This document shows, piece by piece, positions 7,183 to 16,341 of a DNA stretch of 64,000 bases. Below the pieces are notes generated by a model. That model was not told the DNA's origin. It was given only the letters and a program-made list of their open reading frames with translations, and made no database searches. The stretch spans positions 124,001 through 188,000 of the forward strand of contig CAXXDX010000002.1 in NCBI GenBank assembly GCA_963677605.2, given 5' to 3'. This stretch comes from JAGLOK01 sp963677605. GTDB taxonomy: Bacteria; Bacillota; Clostridia; Christensenellales; UMGS416. The first letter of the stretch is position 1, and each line of letters opens with the position of its first letter. A program made the position numbers and the translations under genes.

Positions 7183-8634
7183 TTATACTTCATACGACGT
7201 TGATGCTGTTTTACCACCAAAGCCTGTCCAATTAGTGTGAAAAAACTTTCCTCTAGCCTTATCGATACGTTCGTAAGAATGAGCACCAAAATAATCGCGC
7301 TGAGCCTGCAGCAGGTTCGCAGGCAAAAACTCACTGGTGTATCCGTCAAAGTAATTGATAGCAGAACAAATCGCAGGAACCGGTACGCCATATTTAACAG
7401 ATGTGCACGCTACATTGCGCCATGCTTCAATACAGTTATGTATAGCTGTTTTGAAGTAAGAATCCAGAACTATATTCATAATTTCCGGATTGTTTTGATA
7501 AGCATCCTTTATTTTATCGAGGAATGCGCTGCGGATAATGCATCCACTACGCCACATCATAGCAATTTCACCATAATCCAAGTCCCAGTCATAGCTATCC
7601 GCAGCCACACGCATCAGAGAAAAACCTTGGGCATAAGAAATGATTTTTGAAGCATACAGTGCCTTCCTGATATCCTCTATGAACATCTTCTTATCACCCT
7701 TAAATTTAAAGTCTTCTTTTTTATATTCCTTAGAAGCAATCACTCGTTCATCCTTGACAGCAGTAAGACATCGCGCATAAACTGCCTCACCTATCAAAGT
7801 CAAAGGCACTCCATCATCCAAAGCAGTAATAGCAGTCCATTTACCTGTCCCTTTTTGTCCGGCGGTATCGAGTATCTTATCAATCAGCGGACTTCTATCT
7901 ATATCCTTGTATCCAAATATATTTGCAGTAATTTCTATCAAATAACTTTTCAATTCAGAGTCTTTCCATTCAGAAAAAACTTCTTGTATCTCGTCAGCGG
8001 ACATGTCAAGTACATCGCGCATTAATAAATATGCTTCACAAATCAACTGCATATCACCATATTCGATGCCATTATGCACCATCTTGACAAAATGTCCGGC
8101 ACCGTCTGACCCAATCCAATCGCAGCAAGGCGATCCGTCGTCTGCCTTTGCGCTTATTGTAAATAAAATATCTTTCACCTGTTCCCAAGCCTTTTCTGAA
8201 CCACCCGGCATTAGTGATGGCCCCCTGAGTGCGCCTTCCTCGCCACCGGATACTCCGCAGCCTATGAAATAATAACCCTTATCCTCCAAAAATTTTGTTC
8301 GCCTTATTGTATCGTGAAAATTACTGTTTCCACCATCAATAATTATATCTCCTGCATCTAAATGTGGTAATAATTCTTCTATAACCTGATCTACCACATC
8401 ACCTGCCTTGACCATCATCATAATCTTGCGCGGTTTTTTCAAGCTTTCTGCAAGCTGCTTATATGAATAAGTTCCTATAAAATCCTTGTCCTTACCTCTA
8501 CCGCTCATAAAAGTGTCAACCACTTGGGTCTCATAATTAAACACAGCAACACAATATCCTTTACTGTGCATATTTAAAGACAAGTTCTCCCCCATCACGG
8601 CAAGGCCTATCATTCCAATGTCTGCCCGTTTCAT
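7183..8634 (-). CDS. gnd: 6-phosphogluconate dehydrogenase, decarboxylating
   Basis: Converts 6-phosphogluconate to ribulose 5-phosphate, CO2 and NADPH in the cytoplasm (oxidative pentose phosphate pathway). The 483-residue product shows the Rossmann start IGMIGLAVMGENLSLNM, the substrate-binding IDGGNSNFHDT and GCGVSGGEEGALRGPS, and the catalytic KMVHNGIEYGDMQ near 180. The C-terminal tail ends in the expected aromatic-rich segment (FHTNWTGFGG). Length matches the long bacterial Gnd. The ATG at 8634 with GGAGG upstream is chosen over a TTG four codons earlier. It is last in the minus-strand row of locus 1, 305 bases beyond the HAD gene, so it may have its own promoter. Zwf is not in the window. 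Confidence 0.96.
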   Translation of the reverse strand: MKRADIGMIGLAVMGENLSLNMHSKGYCVAVFNYETQVVDTFMSGRGKDKDFIGTYSYKQLAESLKKPRKIMMMVKAGDVVDQVIEELLPHLDAGDIIIDGGNSNFHDTIRRTKFLEDKGYYFIGCGVSGGEEGALRGPSLMPGGSEKAWEQVKDILFTISAKADDGSPCCDWIGSDGAGHFVKMVHNGIEYGDMQLICEAYLLMRDVLDMSADEIQEVFSEWKDSELKSYLIEITANIFGYKDIDRSPLIDKILDTAGQKGTGKWTAITALDDGVPLTLIGEAVYARCLTAVKDERVIASKEYKKEDFKFKGDKKMFIEDIRKALYASKIISYAQGFSLMRVAADSYDWDLDYGEIAMMWRSGCIIRSAFLDKIKDAYQNNPEIMNIVLDSYFKTAIHNCIEAWRNVACTSVKYGVPVPAICSAINYFDGYTSEFLPANLLQAQRDYFGAHSYERIDKARGKFFHTNWTGFGGKTASTSYEV

Positions 8635-8939
8635 CCAATCCTCCAATCTATTAAATAAAATTTTTTTTTTTCACTGCACCTATTATCAATAATTTAAACA
8701 ATCCTAAGTTTTCGTCAATTACATCCCATATTCCGTCTAAAATCATACTTAGTTTAAATAATTTTAATGTCTAAAATCCCCATATGCTATGATTTTTCGC
8801 AGCACAAATTTAACTTAATGAAACTATCCAATAAATGCGAGTTCAATTAATAGCATTTGTGATAAAGAAATTAATTGTGATAACCATGACTATATGATTC
8901 AGGTTCAGTTCTTTATTAAAAAACTTTCCCTAATTGATT

Positions 8940-9824
8940 TTATTTCGAGTTCTCCCATGGCGGTTTTTTCAATAGTACTGAGCTGAATTCCTCAAACCTA
9001 TGTTGCATTTTTGAATCTTTGTACGTTCCGTCTTTGAAATCTTTCAAATCTTCATTCAGTATATTTGTCCAGCTTTCCGCTTCAAACCCCGGAATAATTG
9101 GGCGAAACAGCACTCCATTTTTAATGGCTGCAGCCTTGTCTCCCGGTGCATCTCCTATCATTAGGACATGATCCGGTCTATATCGGTCTGAATTGGCCGC
9201 CTTAATGCATTCTTCTTTTGTGCCCATTTCCTGTCCTGCTACTACATTTACGTACTCTAGCAGCCCATTTTCTTCCCACTCCCTGACGATAGCCTCATGG
9301 GGTGTGGCTGAAACTATAACAATATCGGCAAATTCGCTAAACCTCTGAAGCGCTTCTCTCACATGTGGCAGTGGCGGTACATTCCGAACAATCCGCTCAA
9401 TATTCTCATTCACTTCATGACTCCATTTGGCGGCTTGACGCAAAACAGGTGAAGCTTCATTATTTTCGCAATATTCCTCCAGAGCCGATGCGCCCAAAAC
9501 CTGTGTAGTCTCCACCCATTTTTTTAACGGCTCTAGATTGGGAGGTTTATAACCACGCTCCTCAACCTCTCTTCTTGCATATACCAGTTCAAGTGTACGT
9601 ATAATCGCATGAAATCGGTTAGTGCCGCGGGTTTCGGAATATAAGTTTACAAAATCGGCAGCTTCTCTCACATATCTTGAAACGCCCTGTAAATTCCAGA
9701 CATTTACTGTTGCAGGACAAAAACATTCTTTGTGTTTTAGCTCCATATTGTCAAATACACAGCCATCTGAGTCTATGCATACTAAGTAATCTTTGTTCTT
9801 TTTAAAATCTTCCAATATATTCAT
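8940..9824 (-). CDS. HAD-superfamily hydrolase
   Basis: A 294-residue cytoplasmic phosphatase-like protein. Motif I is DSDGCVFD near residue 16 (nucleophile and acid/base aspartates), motif II is IVSATP, motif III lysine lies in GTKEEC, and motif IV is GDAPGDKAAA. The cap domain is large and helical. The ATG at 9824 with GGAG six bases upstream is preferred over one four codons earlier. It follows the GH3 gene by 19 bases, so it belongs to the locus 1 operon. Substrate unknown: a sugar phosphate is likely from context. The Ser/Thr of motif II and all acidic residues are present, so it should be active. Confidence 0.8.
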   Translation of the reverse strand: MNILEDFKKNKDYLVCIDSDGCVFDNMELKHKECFCPATVNVWNLQGVSRYVREAADFVNLYSETRGTNRFHAIIRTLELVYARREVEERGYKPPNLEPLKKWVETTQVLGASALEEYCENNEASPVLRQAAKWSHEVNENIERIVRNVPPLPHVREALQRFSEFADIVIVSATPHEAIVREWEENGLLEYVNVVAGQEMGTKEECIKAANSDRYRPDHVLMIGDAPGDKAAAIKNGVLFRPIIPGFEAESWTNILNEDLKDFKDGTYKDSKMQHRFEEFSSVLLKKPPWENSK

Positions 9825-9843
9825 AGAGTTCTCCATTATTTAA

Positions 9844-11583
9844 TTAGCATTGTGTATCCCATCTGCCGCACCATACGTTTTCGTTATATGAACCAAGAAA
9901 TTCTGATTTGCCTGTGATTTTCTCGATAGTCGCGCGGATGCACTCTCTGGTGGGCTTATATGCGTTGATGAAAGTACGCATCATCGGCAAATCATATAAA
10001 TGATTTGTATAGTTGAGAGAAACACATACAGTCGGCACCTCACGGACCCACCAAGGCAGTTCGTTGGAATGAGCAGATGAATATTTCACTCGCACATTAT
10101 TCTCTTGTGCATAGCCTTTCATATGAACAAAAACAAACACGATATCATACATACTTCGGAAATCTTCTACTTTCGGCATTTCCATGGCTTTGAACTTGTT
10201 GAATGCACTCGGCTGTTTGCATTCAAAGTCATAGAATGACTGGTTCACATCCACTTCAAATCCTGCGTTCTCCAGTTCTTCAATAACAATTTCTTTTGCC
10301 GGATCAGTACAGTCTGTATATGAAAGAGGCGCACTCTCAAGAAAATATAATCTAGCACGTTTTTTTTCACTCACATTTACAGGTAATAAATTTTGAGTAT
10401 CTTTTACCAATGTAACAGTATCATCTGCTATTTTAGCTGCGATATTTTTATGTACTTCACATCCGATTACCTTAAGGCCTTCAATGGCATCCTCTTCAGA
10501 AACAGGCTCATTTTTATGAAGTCCAAGCTTTGCTTTCATACCTAAAATATGTTCTAAAGCCTCCTGCAGTCTTTCCTCTGTTATAGTCCCGTTTTTATAG
10601 CCTTCAAGCATGTATTTATAGTCTTCTTCTGCATTGTGCATAAATAAAAACATATCACAGCCTGCAGCTATTGTTCCGGGCACCTGGTCCTTCCTCGGCT
10701 TCGCACTCAGAAGACCGCCCATATGTGATGCATCCGTCACAACCAAACCATTAAAGCCAAGCTGCTTCCTTAATAAATCAGTAATTATCTCAGGCGCAAG
10801 CGAAGCCGGCAATATCTCATCATTTTTAATATCGGATATGAATTTACGGCTGTATTCCGGAAGCGCGATATGCCCTGTCATAATTGTTTCGAGCCCGTCA
10901 TCAATCAACCCTTTATATACTTTTCCATAAGTTCTGTCCCATTCATCCGTAGCCAAATCATTTATACCCATCAGAAGGTGCTGGTCTCTTTCTTCCGAAC
11001 CGTCGCCAGGAAAATGCTTAGCACAGGTTAATATATTGCTGTTTTTAAATCCCCTAATCGCTGCTCTGGACAAATTTAAAACTTGGTCTGTGTCATTTCC
11101 AAACGCTCTGGTATTCACAATAGTATTGCGCCAGTTAAGTAAGATATCCGCAATAGGTGAGAAAGTCCAGTTGCACCCCAATGCACTAGCCTCTATGCCT
11201 CCTATTCGTCCCATCTCATATGCCGCTTCATCCGATGCCGAAGCGCCGCATTGCGCATGCGTTGCAACAGCAGTCCCTCCCTTGCAGATACTGCTTGCGC
11301 CATCCTCGCAATTTGCCGCGATAAACATCGGGATTTTACTGTATTGCTGGTAAAGCCTGTTTTGCCTCAATACCTTTATTGGGTCAGCTTCTGTATATCT
11401 CGCTCCTCCAAGATGATATTTTTCAACCATGCTCTTAATATATTTTTCATCGCTGCTCACCCCTAATATTATAAAGAGCTGACCAATCTTTTCTTCAATG
11501 CTCATATTCAGTATTGTTTCTTCAACCCATCTAATATCCTCATCGCTGAGCTTATATGGCAATGCTTTTAAATCCGTTCTCAT
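9844..11583 (-). CDS. Glycoside hydrolase family 3 enzyme (NagZ-like)
   Basis: A 579-residue cytoplasmic GH3 protein; no signal peptide. The TIM-barrel has CAKHFPGDGSEERDQH near 190 and the nucleophile aspartate in VVTDASHMGG near 283. The KHFPGDG...D.H loop is the feature of the beta-N-acetylhexosaminidase/NagZ branch, where a loop histidine serves as acid/base, in place of the two-domain beta-glucosidases. A C-terminal domain of about 200 residues of GH3_C type follows. Some members of this branch are phosphorylases, so hydrolysis is likely but not certain. It is a paralogue of the next gene upstream. Exact sugar unknown. Confidence 0.85.
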   Translation of the reverse strand: MRTDLKALPYKLSDEDIRWVEETILNMSIEEKIGQLFIILGVSSDEKYIKSMVEKYHLGGARYTEADPIKVLRQNRLYQQYSKIPMFIAANCEDGASSICKGGTAVATHAQCGASASDEAAYEMGRIGGIEASALGCNWTFSPIADILLNWRNTIVNTRAFGNDTDQVLNLSRAAIRGFKNSNILTCAKHFPGDGSEERDQHLLMGINDLATDEWDRTYGKVYKGLIDDGLETIMTGHIALPEYSRKFISDIKNDEILPASLAPEIITDLLRKQLGFNGLVVTDASHMGGLLSAKPRKDQVPGTIAAGCDMFLFMHNAEEDYKYMLEGYKNGTITEERLQEALEHILGMKAKLGLHKNEPVSEEDAIEGLKVIGCEVHKNIAAKIADDTVTLVKDTQNLLPVNVSEKKRARLYFLESAPLSYTDCTDPAKEIVIEELENAGFEVDVNQSFYDFECKQPSAFNKFKAMEMPKVEDFRSMYDIVFVFVHMKGYAQENNVRVKYSSAHSNELPWWVREVPTVCVSLNYTNHLYDLPMMRTFINAYKPTRECIRATIEKITGKSEFLGSYNENVWCGRWDTQC

Positions 11584-11644
11584 ATATACATCCTTATAAA
11601 AATTAGTTTTACCAATATGTTAGTTAAGTCATTGTCTCTTTAAA

Positions 11645-13345
11645 TTAGTATTTTAAATATTCCTTCTCGCAAAAGGGATCAACCGGGTTCATTCCCCAAA
11701 ATTCGCTTTTGCCAATAATTTTATCAACAACTGCCTCAATAACTGCATCGTGATTGGAATATGCGTTTATGTATGTTTTAATCATCGGTACATCAAGAAG
11801 ATGATATGGAATCTGCAGAGAGATAAACATCGTTGGCACGACTTCCACAAACCACGGAATATTATTTCCCGCTCCAAATAATGTATGCCAGTTCAGCCTT
11901 GCAGTTGTTTTGTTTGATGCATTTTCCACATTCCCCAGATAGATTACAAGGTCATATTTGCTGCGAAACTGTTCTACCGTTTCAAATACCATAGGTTTAG
12001 TGAAGTCAAAAACCTCTTTTTCATACGGTATCATCTCAAATCCTTCTGCTTGCATACGTGTAACGAAAGTCTTTAGTATTCGTTTCTCTGAGTCGCATCC
12101 GCCTATTATTTGATAAAGCACACGTTTATGCATTTCGGGACTAACCGGCAGTAACCTTTGAGTATCTTTTACCAAAGTAACCGATTTGTCCGCGCATTCC
12201 TCCGCCCACTTTTTGTGCTGCTTGCAGCCAATCATAGGCAAGTTTTCTTTCTGTGGCAGCAATGTCCCTATTTCTTTCTTTTTATGAAGCTTTAAGGCGG
12301 CTTTCATAGCAAGTATCCGTGTTAATGCTTCATCAAGACGTTTTTCCGAAAGAATCCCCTCTTCATAGCCTTTTCTCATATACATGATATCTTCATCATA
12401 ATCTTTGTTGAAAAGTAACATATCGCACCCGGCTTCGATACAATAAGGAACTGACTTGCTGCGATCCATTGCACACAAGAATCCAACCATTGGCGTGGCA
12501 TCCGTAATAATCATTCCGTTAAAACCCAGCTGTTTTCTTAGCAGATTCTGCAATAGTTCAGAAGAAAGAGATGCAGGAATCAGTTTCTTAGGATGATTAT
12601 TATTAAATTTTTTCTGATATGCCGGCATTGCTATATGGCCTACCATGACAGAAAGCGCGCCATCATCAATCAACACTTTATAGACGCTTCCATAGGTCGC
12701 ATCCCATTCTTTGCAGGAAAGGCTGTTTACACTTGTTAATATATGCTGATCTACTTCATCTACACCGTCTCCCGGAAAATGCTTTATTGAAACTGCTGTG
12801 TCGCATTCTTTTGCACCTCGCATATAAGCAAGAGCGCATTTTTTAATCATCTCAGGATTTGAACCGTATGTGCGTACGTTCGTAATGGGATTATGGTAGT
12901 TATAATCAATATCCACAACCGGTGCAAAAGCATAGTTGCAAGCTACTGCATTACCCTCAGCGCATGATATTTTCCCCAGACGGTATGCCTGTTCAGGGTC
13001 GCCTGTAGCAGCTACCTGCATTTGTTTGCCAAACGATGTGCCTTCTTCTACAATACCATCGCCGCCAGATTCCAAGTTTGCAGCCAATAGCATCGGCACT
13101 TTGCTGTTACTTTGCAAATATGTATGCGCCGAAAACAGTTCCTTTGTCTTTCCGGGCCGAAACATCAGTCCGCCCGGTTTTTTTGCCAAAATCTCATATT
13201 TCAGATATTGTTCATTTGACGAATATCCAATAGGGAAAAATAACTGCCCCAGTTTTTCTTCCAATGAAAGTGACTTCTTTGTATTTTCCACCCATTCAAT
13301 ATCCTCATCTGATAAAAAAAATGGGTTCGCTTTTAAATCAATCAT
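11645..13345 (-). CDS. Glycoside hydrolase family 3 enzyme, paralogue
   Basis: A 566-residue GH3 protein clearly duplicated from, or sharing ancestry with, the neighbouring GH3 (same openings such as SDEDI.WVE and same layout) but well diverged. The loop is IKHFPGDGVDEVDQH near 189 and the nucleophile is IITDATPMVGF near 281, with proline replacing histidine after the aspartate. No signal peptide, so it acts on imported oligosaccharide. The ATG has GGAG upstream. It lies 37 bases downstream of the pgmB-like gene, in the operon. The two GH3 enzymes probably attack different linkages or residues of one glycan; this is inference. Confidence 0.84.
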   Translation of the reverse strand: MIDLKANPFFLSDEDIEWVENTKKSLSLEEKLGQLFFPIGYSSNEQYLKYEILAKKPGGLMFRPGKTKELFSAHTYLQSNSKVPMLLAANLESGGDGIVEEGTSFGKQMQVAATGDPEQAYRLGKISCAEGNAVACNYAFAPVVDIDYNYHNPITNVRTYGSNPEMIKKCALAYMRGAKECDTAVSIKHFPGDGVDEVDQHILTSVNSLSCKEWDATYGSVYKVLIDDGALSVMVGHIAMPAYQKKFNNNHPKKLIPASLSSELLQNLLRKQLGFNGMIITDATPMVGFLCAMDRSKSVPYCIEAGCDMLLFNKDYDEDIMYMRKGYEEGILSEKRLDEALTRILAMKAALKLHKKKEIGTLLPQKENLPMIGCKQHKKWAEECADKSVTLVKDTQRLLPVSPEMHKRVLYQIIGGCDSEKRILKTFVTRMQAEGFEMIPYEKEVFDFTKPMVFETVEQFRSKYDLVIYLGNVENASNKTTARLNWHTLFGAGNNIPWFVEVVPTMFISLQIPYHLLDVPMIKTYINAYSNHDAVIEAVVDKIIGKSEFWGMNPVDPFCEKEYLKY

Positions 13346-13382
13346 TTCTTATTCTCCATATATTCCGCTTATCGTTTGACAG

Positions 13383-14036
13383 TCAATCCAGCAGAGTTAG
13401 TAAATCTGAAATTGCTTTAATCGGATAATCAGTTTTACGATACAAATACGCATCGCCGATTCCCGCCACCTTCATTTCGCAGCTTTTTGCGGCATCAATT
13501 CCTGAAATTGCATCTTCTACTACTATGCATTGTTCAGGTCTCAAGCCTAGATATCCGGCTGCCCTTATGAATACTTCCGGATCAGGCTTTGACTTTTCAA
13601 TGTCTGTTCCATCACAAACAGCATCAAAATATTCTGTAAGGCCTACCTTTTCTAAGATAAACTTTGCATTTCGGCTGGAAGACCCAATCGCTAATTTATA
13701 TCCTCTTCGCCTTAACTCTATCAGTGTGTTTTTGACTTCTTGCGCCACATCAGATGGCGACATAACGGAAAGCAACTTACGATATCGGATATTTTTTTCA
13801 TTTACCAATTCTTTTTTTTCTTCCAGACCTAGTGATTTACCCTTGTACCGTTCCAATATTATTTCAAAACTTTCCATCCGGCTTATCCCTCGAAGCCTGT
13901 TATTGATATTTTCATCAAAATAGACATTTATTCTGTCTGCAGTCTGTTTCCACGCTTGATAATGGTATTTATCAGTAAATACTATTACCCCGTCCAAATC
14001 AAATATAATACCGTTAATTTTACATTCCCTATCCAT
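13383..14036 (-). CDS. pgmB: Beta-phosphoglucomutase
   Basis: A 217-residue HAD protein with the beta-PGM signature: nucleophile and acid/base in FDLDGVIVFTDKYHYQAWK near 12-30, hinge/specificity RLRGISRMES near 48, phosphate loop GSSSRNAK near 120, lysine in KSKPDPEVF near 150, and VVEDAISGIDAAK near 172. It interconverts beta-glucose 1-phosphate and glucose 6-phosphate. One extra residue is present in the first loop compared with the Lactococcus enzyme (GVIVFTD versus GVITDT). Partners that make beta-glucose 1-phosphate (GH65-type phosphorylases) are not in the window, so either the substrate comes from elsewhere or the enzyme acts on another sugar phosphate. Confidence 0.82.
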   Translation of the reverse strand: MDRECKINGIIFDLDGVIVFTDKYHYQAWKQTADRINVYFDENINNRLRGISRMESFEIILERYKGKSLGLEEKKELVNEKNIRYRKLLSVMSPSDVAQEVKNTLIELRRRGYKLAIGSSSRNAKFILEKVGLTEYFDAVCDGTDIEKSKPDPEVFIRAAGYLGLRPEQCIVVEDAISGIDAAKSCEMKVAGIGDAYLYRKTDYPIKAISDLLTLLD

Positions 14037-14054
14037 ATGCTTTTTAAAAATACC

Positions 14055-16316
14055 CTAGGATTTTTTTATTTTGTTCAATCGTTCATTCAGCAGATAATAG
14101 GTTTCATTAGGCAAATATTTGCTTATATGATTCCAAATGCTGGTGAAGCTTAGCACACCGCCTGACGACATACGCCCGGCCATTGCAGGATTATTCAACG
14201 CCATTGGCGCAGCTATCAGTTCCTGAACAGCCTGATACCCTTCAGGATATTTATAAATCTCCTCCATTGGGTCATTGACCGACAAATAGCCTTCCCTAAT
14301 TATTATTTCTCCTACCTCAAAAGTATTGTCTGCCATTAGATTTTCAAACCAGTTTTTCACTGCATCCGAGATATTTTTTTCTTCTACATAAATGTATTCA
14401 TCCGGCACCTTTTCTGCTTTCTCTAAAACTAAAGTATCCATCAATCCGTTGGGCGTCCTTACCAATATTTCATTAAAGTGTTCCGTCAAGGCAATTTCTT
14501 TGAATTCAAATACAGCATTTCCTTTCAATCTCCCAGCCTTTTCGCCATTCACCCACAAATCAACTGTTTCTTGATTCGAATATACTTTAATATCTATTTT
14601 ATCTTCAGCGCGCTTTGTAAATCTCTTTCCGCAAAGATAAACAAATGGTTCTTTGCACCAAAGTGCCTTGTACAAATAAAATGCCTGTTTTTTAATTTTG
14701 CGGTCATATGTCACAAGCCCCTTATTGTTTCTTCCTTTGCTGCCGCCTTCATCTCTGGCATCTGCTGCAAAATCAAACATGTTCCAAAGCCAACTCGCCC
14801 ATATGAAGCATCTCTCATCAAAAGCCTCTATGGCTTTTTCGTGCAGCAAAGCTTGATATTCCTCTGAGTAATCCTTTACTTTAGGATGTTCGCTATGCCA
14901 GTTCAATATGCTTTCCGCGCCATATTCGCTTATTGCAAGCGGGATCTCCGGTATTTCGTTGTGCCGTTCATCACAGAACGCACCAAGTTCATCCATAGTT
15001 CCTTCATACCAGCCCTTATATACGTTATAACTTGTAACATCCGTGATATGGAACAGAGGGCTCGTTGTCTTTGTCATGCCTACATTGGCAATAACAGTCA
15101 GTCTGGTTGGATCCAGTTTCTTTGTCAATTGATTTAACTCTTCCAATATATGATACATTGGCTGAGATTCGCCGGCGATTCCCACTTCATTGGCAATGCC
15201 CCAAAAGCAGATTGAAGGATGGTTGTAGTTTTGCAATACCAGTTCCTTCATTTGCAGCTTTAAGTTTTCATCCGACTCCCTGCAGTCGTCATAAACACTT
15301 ATAAAAGGAATCTCCGCCCATACAACCATACCGTTGCGGTCACATAAATCATAGAAATAGGGTGCTTGCTGATAATGCGCCAAGCGTATTGTGTTTGCTC
15401 CTATATCACGAATCAAAGCCATGTCTTCAATGTGCTCTTTTTCTGTAATTGCCCATCCCATGTCTTCTCTGTCCTGATGCCTGCAAACACCACGCAGAGG
15501 ATACGAATCCCCGTTCAGAAAAAAACCTTCGGATGCGCTTACACGGAAGTCTCGAAAGCCAAATTTATCAGCAATTACATCCTGTACGTTTCCATCAAAC
15601 AAGAAGACTTTCGCCTGATAAAGATAAGCATCTTCTATTCCGCTCCAGCGGAACACTTCAGGAATTTTTAAAGTAAGTCGAACCGCTTCTTGTGTCGGGT
15701 GCGACGCGTCAAGCTCCGTTACGCCCGATTTTGCAACAGAGTTGCCATTTCTGTCGTATATTTCAGCATAAACCCTGCTTCCCGATGATATATATGTATC
15801 AATATTGACGGTTCCATCCATCTCAGGTGTGATTAAAATAGCATCTGTTCCAAATCTTGTTACATCAAAGTGCGCAGGTCCGTCAAAGCAAATCAACTCA
15901 ACATCACGATAAATCCCTCCAAAAAAGGTGAAATCGGCATGTTTAGGATAAGTAGCTATAACATTGCTGTTATTTGCCTTTATTAAGATTTCGTTTTCTC
16001 CGCTTTTTATATAAGGTGTCAGGTTAATAGTAAACGCAGAAAAACCACCAGTATGCTCCCCAGCTAATGTTCCGTTGCACCAAACTTCTGCCTTTTTGTT
16101 AACTGCACCAAAGCGGATATATACTTCTTTCCAATCTTCTTGAAAAGATAATACTTTTTTGTACCATGAAACTCCCTGATAGTAATCATTTCCTCCATCC
16201 TGTCCATCAATTGCATTCCATGTATGCGGCAAGGTTACAGACTCCCACGCTTTGTCTTCAAGTCTTTCTCCTTTTATAAATTCCCAATTATCATTCCATC
16301 TATATACTTTTCTCAA
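14055..16316 (-). CDS. GH2 beta-galactosidase/beta-glucuronidase-like enzyme
   Basis: A 753-residue cytoplasmic GH2 protein. It has an N-terminal sugar-binding jelly roll (VTLPHTWNAIDGQDGGNDYYQG), an immunoglobulin-like domain, and a TIM barrel starting at FFLNGDSYPLRGVCRHQD. The acid/base glutamate is in GIANEVG near 375 and the nucleophile in ISEYGAES near 464. A C-terminal domain of about 200 residues follows (DLWVNGEKAG). It resembles clostridial beta-galactosidases of about 750-800 residues; glucuronidase activity is less likely but not excluded. The start is a TTG with AAGGGG upstream; no ATG fits the conserved beginning. It lies in the locus 1 operon between the esterase and pgmB genes. 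Confidence 0.88.
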   Translation of the reverse strand: MRKVYRWNDNWEFIKGERLEDKAWESVTLPHTWNAIDGQDGGNDYYQGVSWYKKVLSFQEDWKEVYIRFGAVNKKAEVWCNGTLAGEHTGGFSAFTINLTPYIKSGENEILIKANNSNVIATYPKHADFTFFGGIYRDVELICFDGPAHFDVTRFGTDAILITPEMDGTVNIDTYISSGSRVYAEIYDRNGNSVAKSGVTELDASHPTQEAVRLTLKIPEVFRWSGIEDAYLYQAKVFLFDGNVQDVIADKFGFRDFRVSASEGFFLNGDSYPLRGVCRHQDREDMGWAITEKEHIEDMALIRDIGANTIRLAHYQQAPYFYDLCDRNGMVVWAEIPFISVYDDCRESDENLKLQMKELVLQNYNHPSICFWGIANEVGIAGESQPMYHILEELNQLTKKLDPTRLTVIANVGMTKTTSPLFHITDVTSYNVYKGWYEGTMDELGAFCDERHNEIPEIPLAISEYGAESILNWHSEHPKVKDYSEEYQALLHEKAIEAFDERCFIWASWLWNMFDFAADARDEGGSKGRNNKGLVTYDRKIKKQAFYLYKALWCKEPFVYLCGKRFTKRAEDKIDIKVYSNQETVDLWVNGEKAGRLKGNAVFEFKEIALTEHFNEILVRTPNGLMDTLVLEKAEKVPDEYIYVEEKNISDAVKNWFENLMADNTFEVGEIIIREGYLSVNDPMEEIYKYPEGYQAVQELIAAPMALNNPAMAGRMSSGGVLSFTSIWNHISKYLPNETYYLLNERLNKIKKS

Positions 16317-16341
16317 TTTATTATATCCCCTTGCAATTTTT

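Noticed and set aside
7113..7391. Reading frames antisense or shifted over the 3' end of gnd
   Set aside because: They lack ribosome sites and protein-like composition and overlap a clear gnd.
9844..13345. The two GH3 genes as a simple tandem repeat or assembly duplication
   Set aside because: They share layout and motifs but are strongly diverged throughout, so this is an old paralogous pair.
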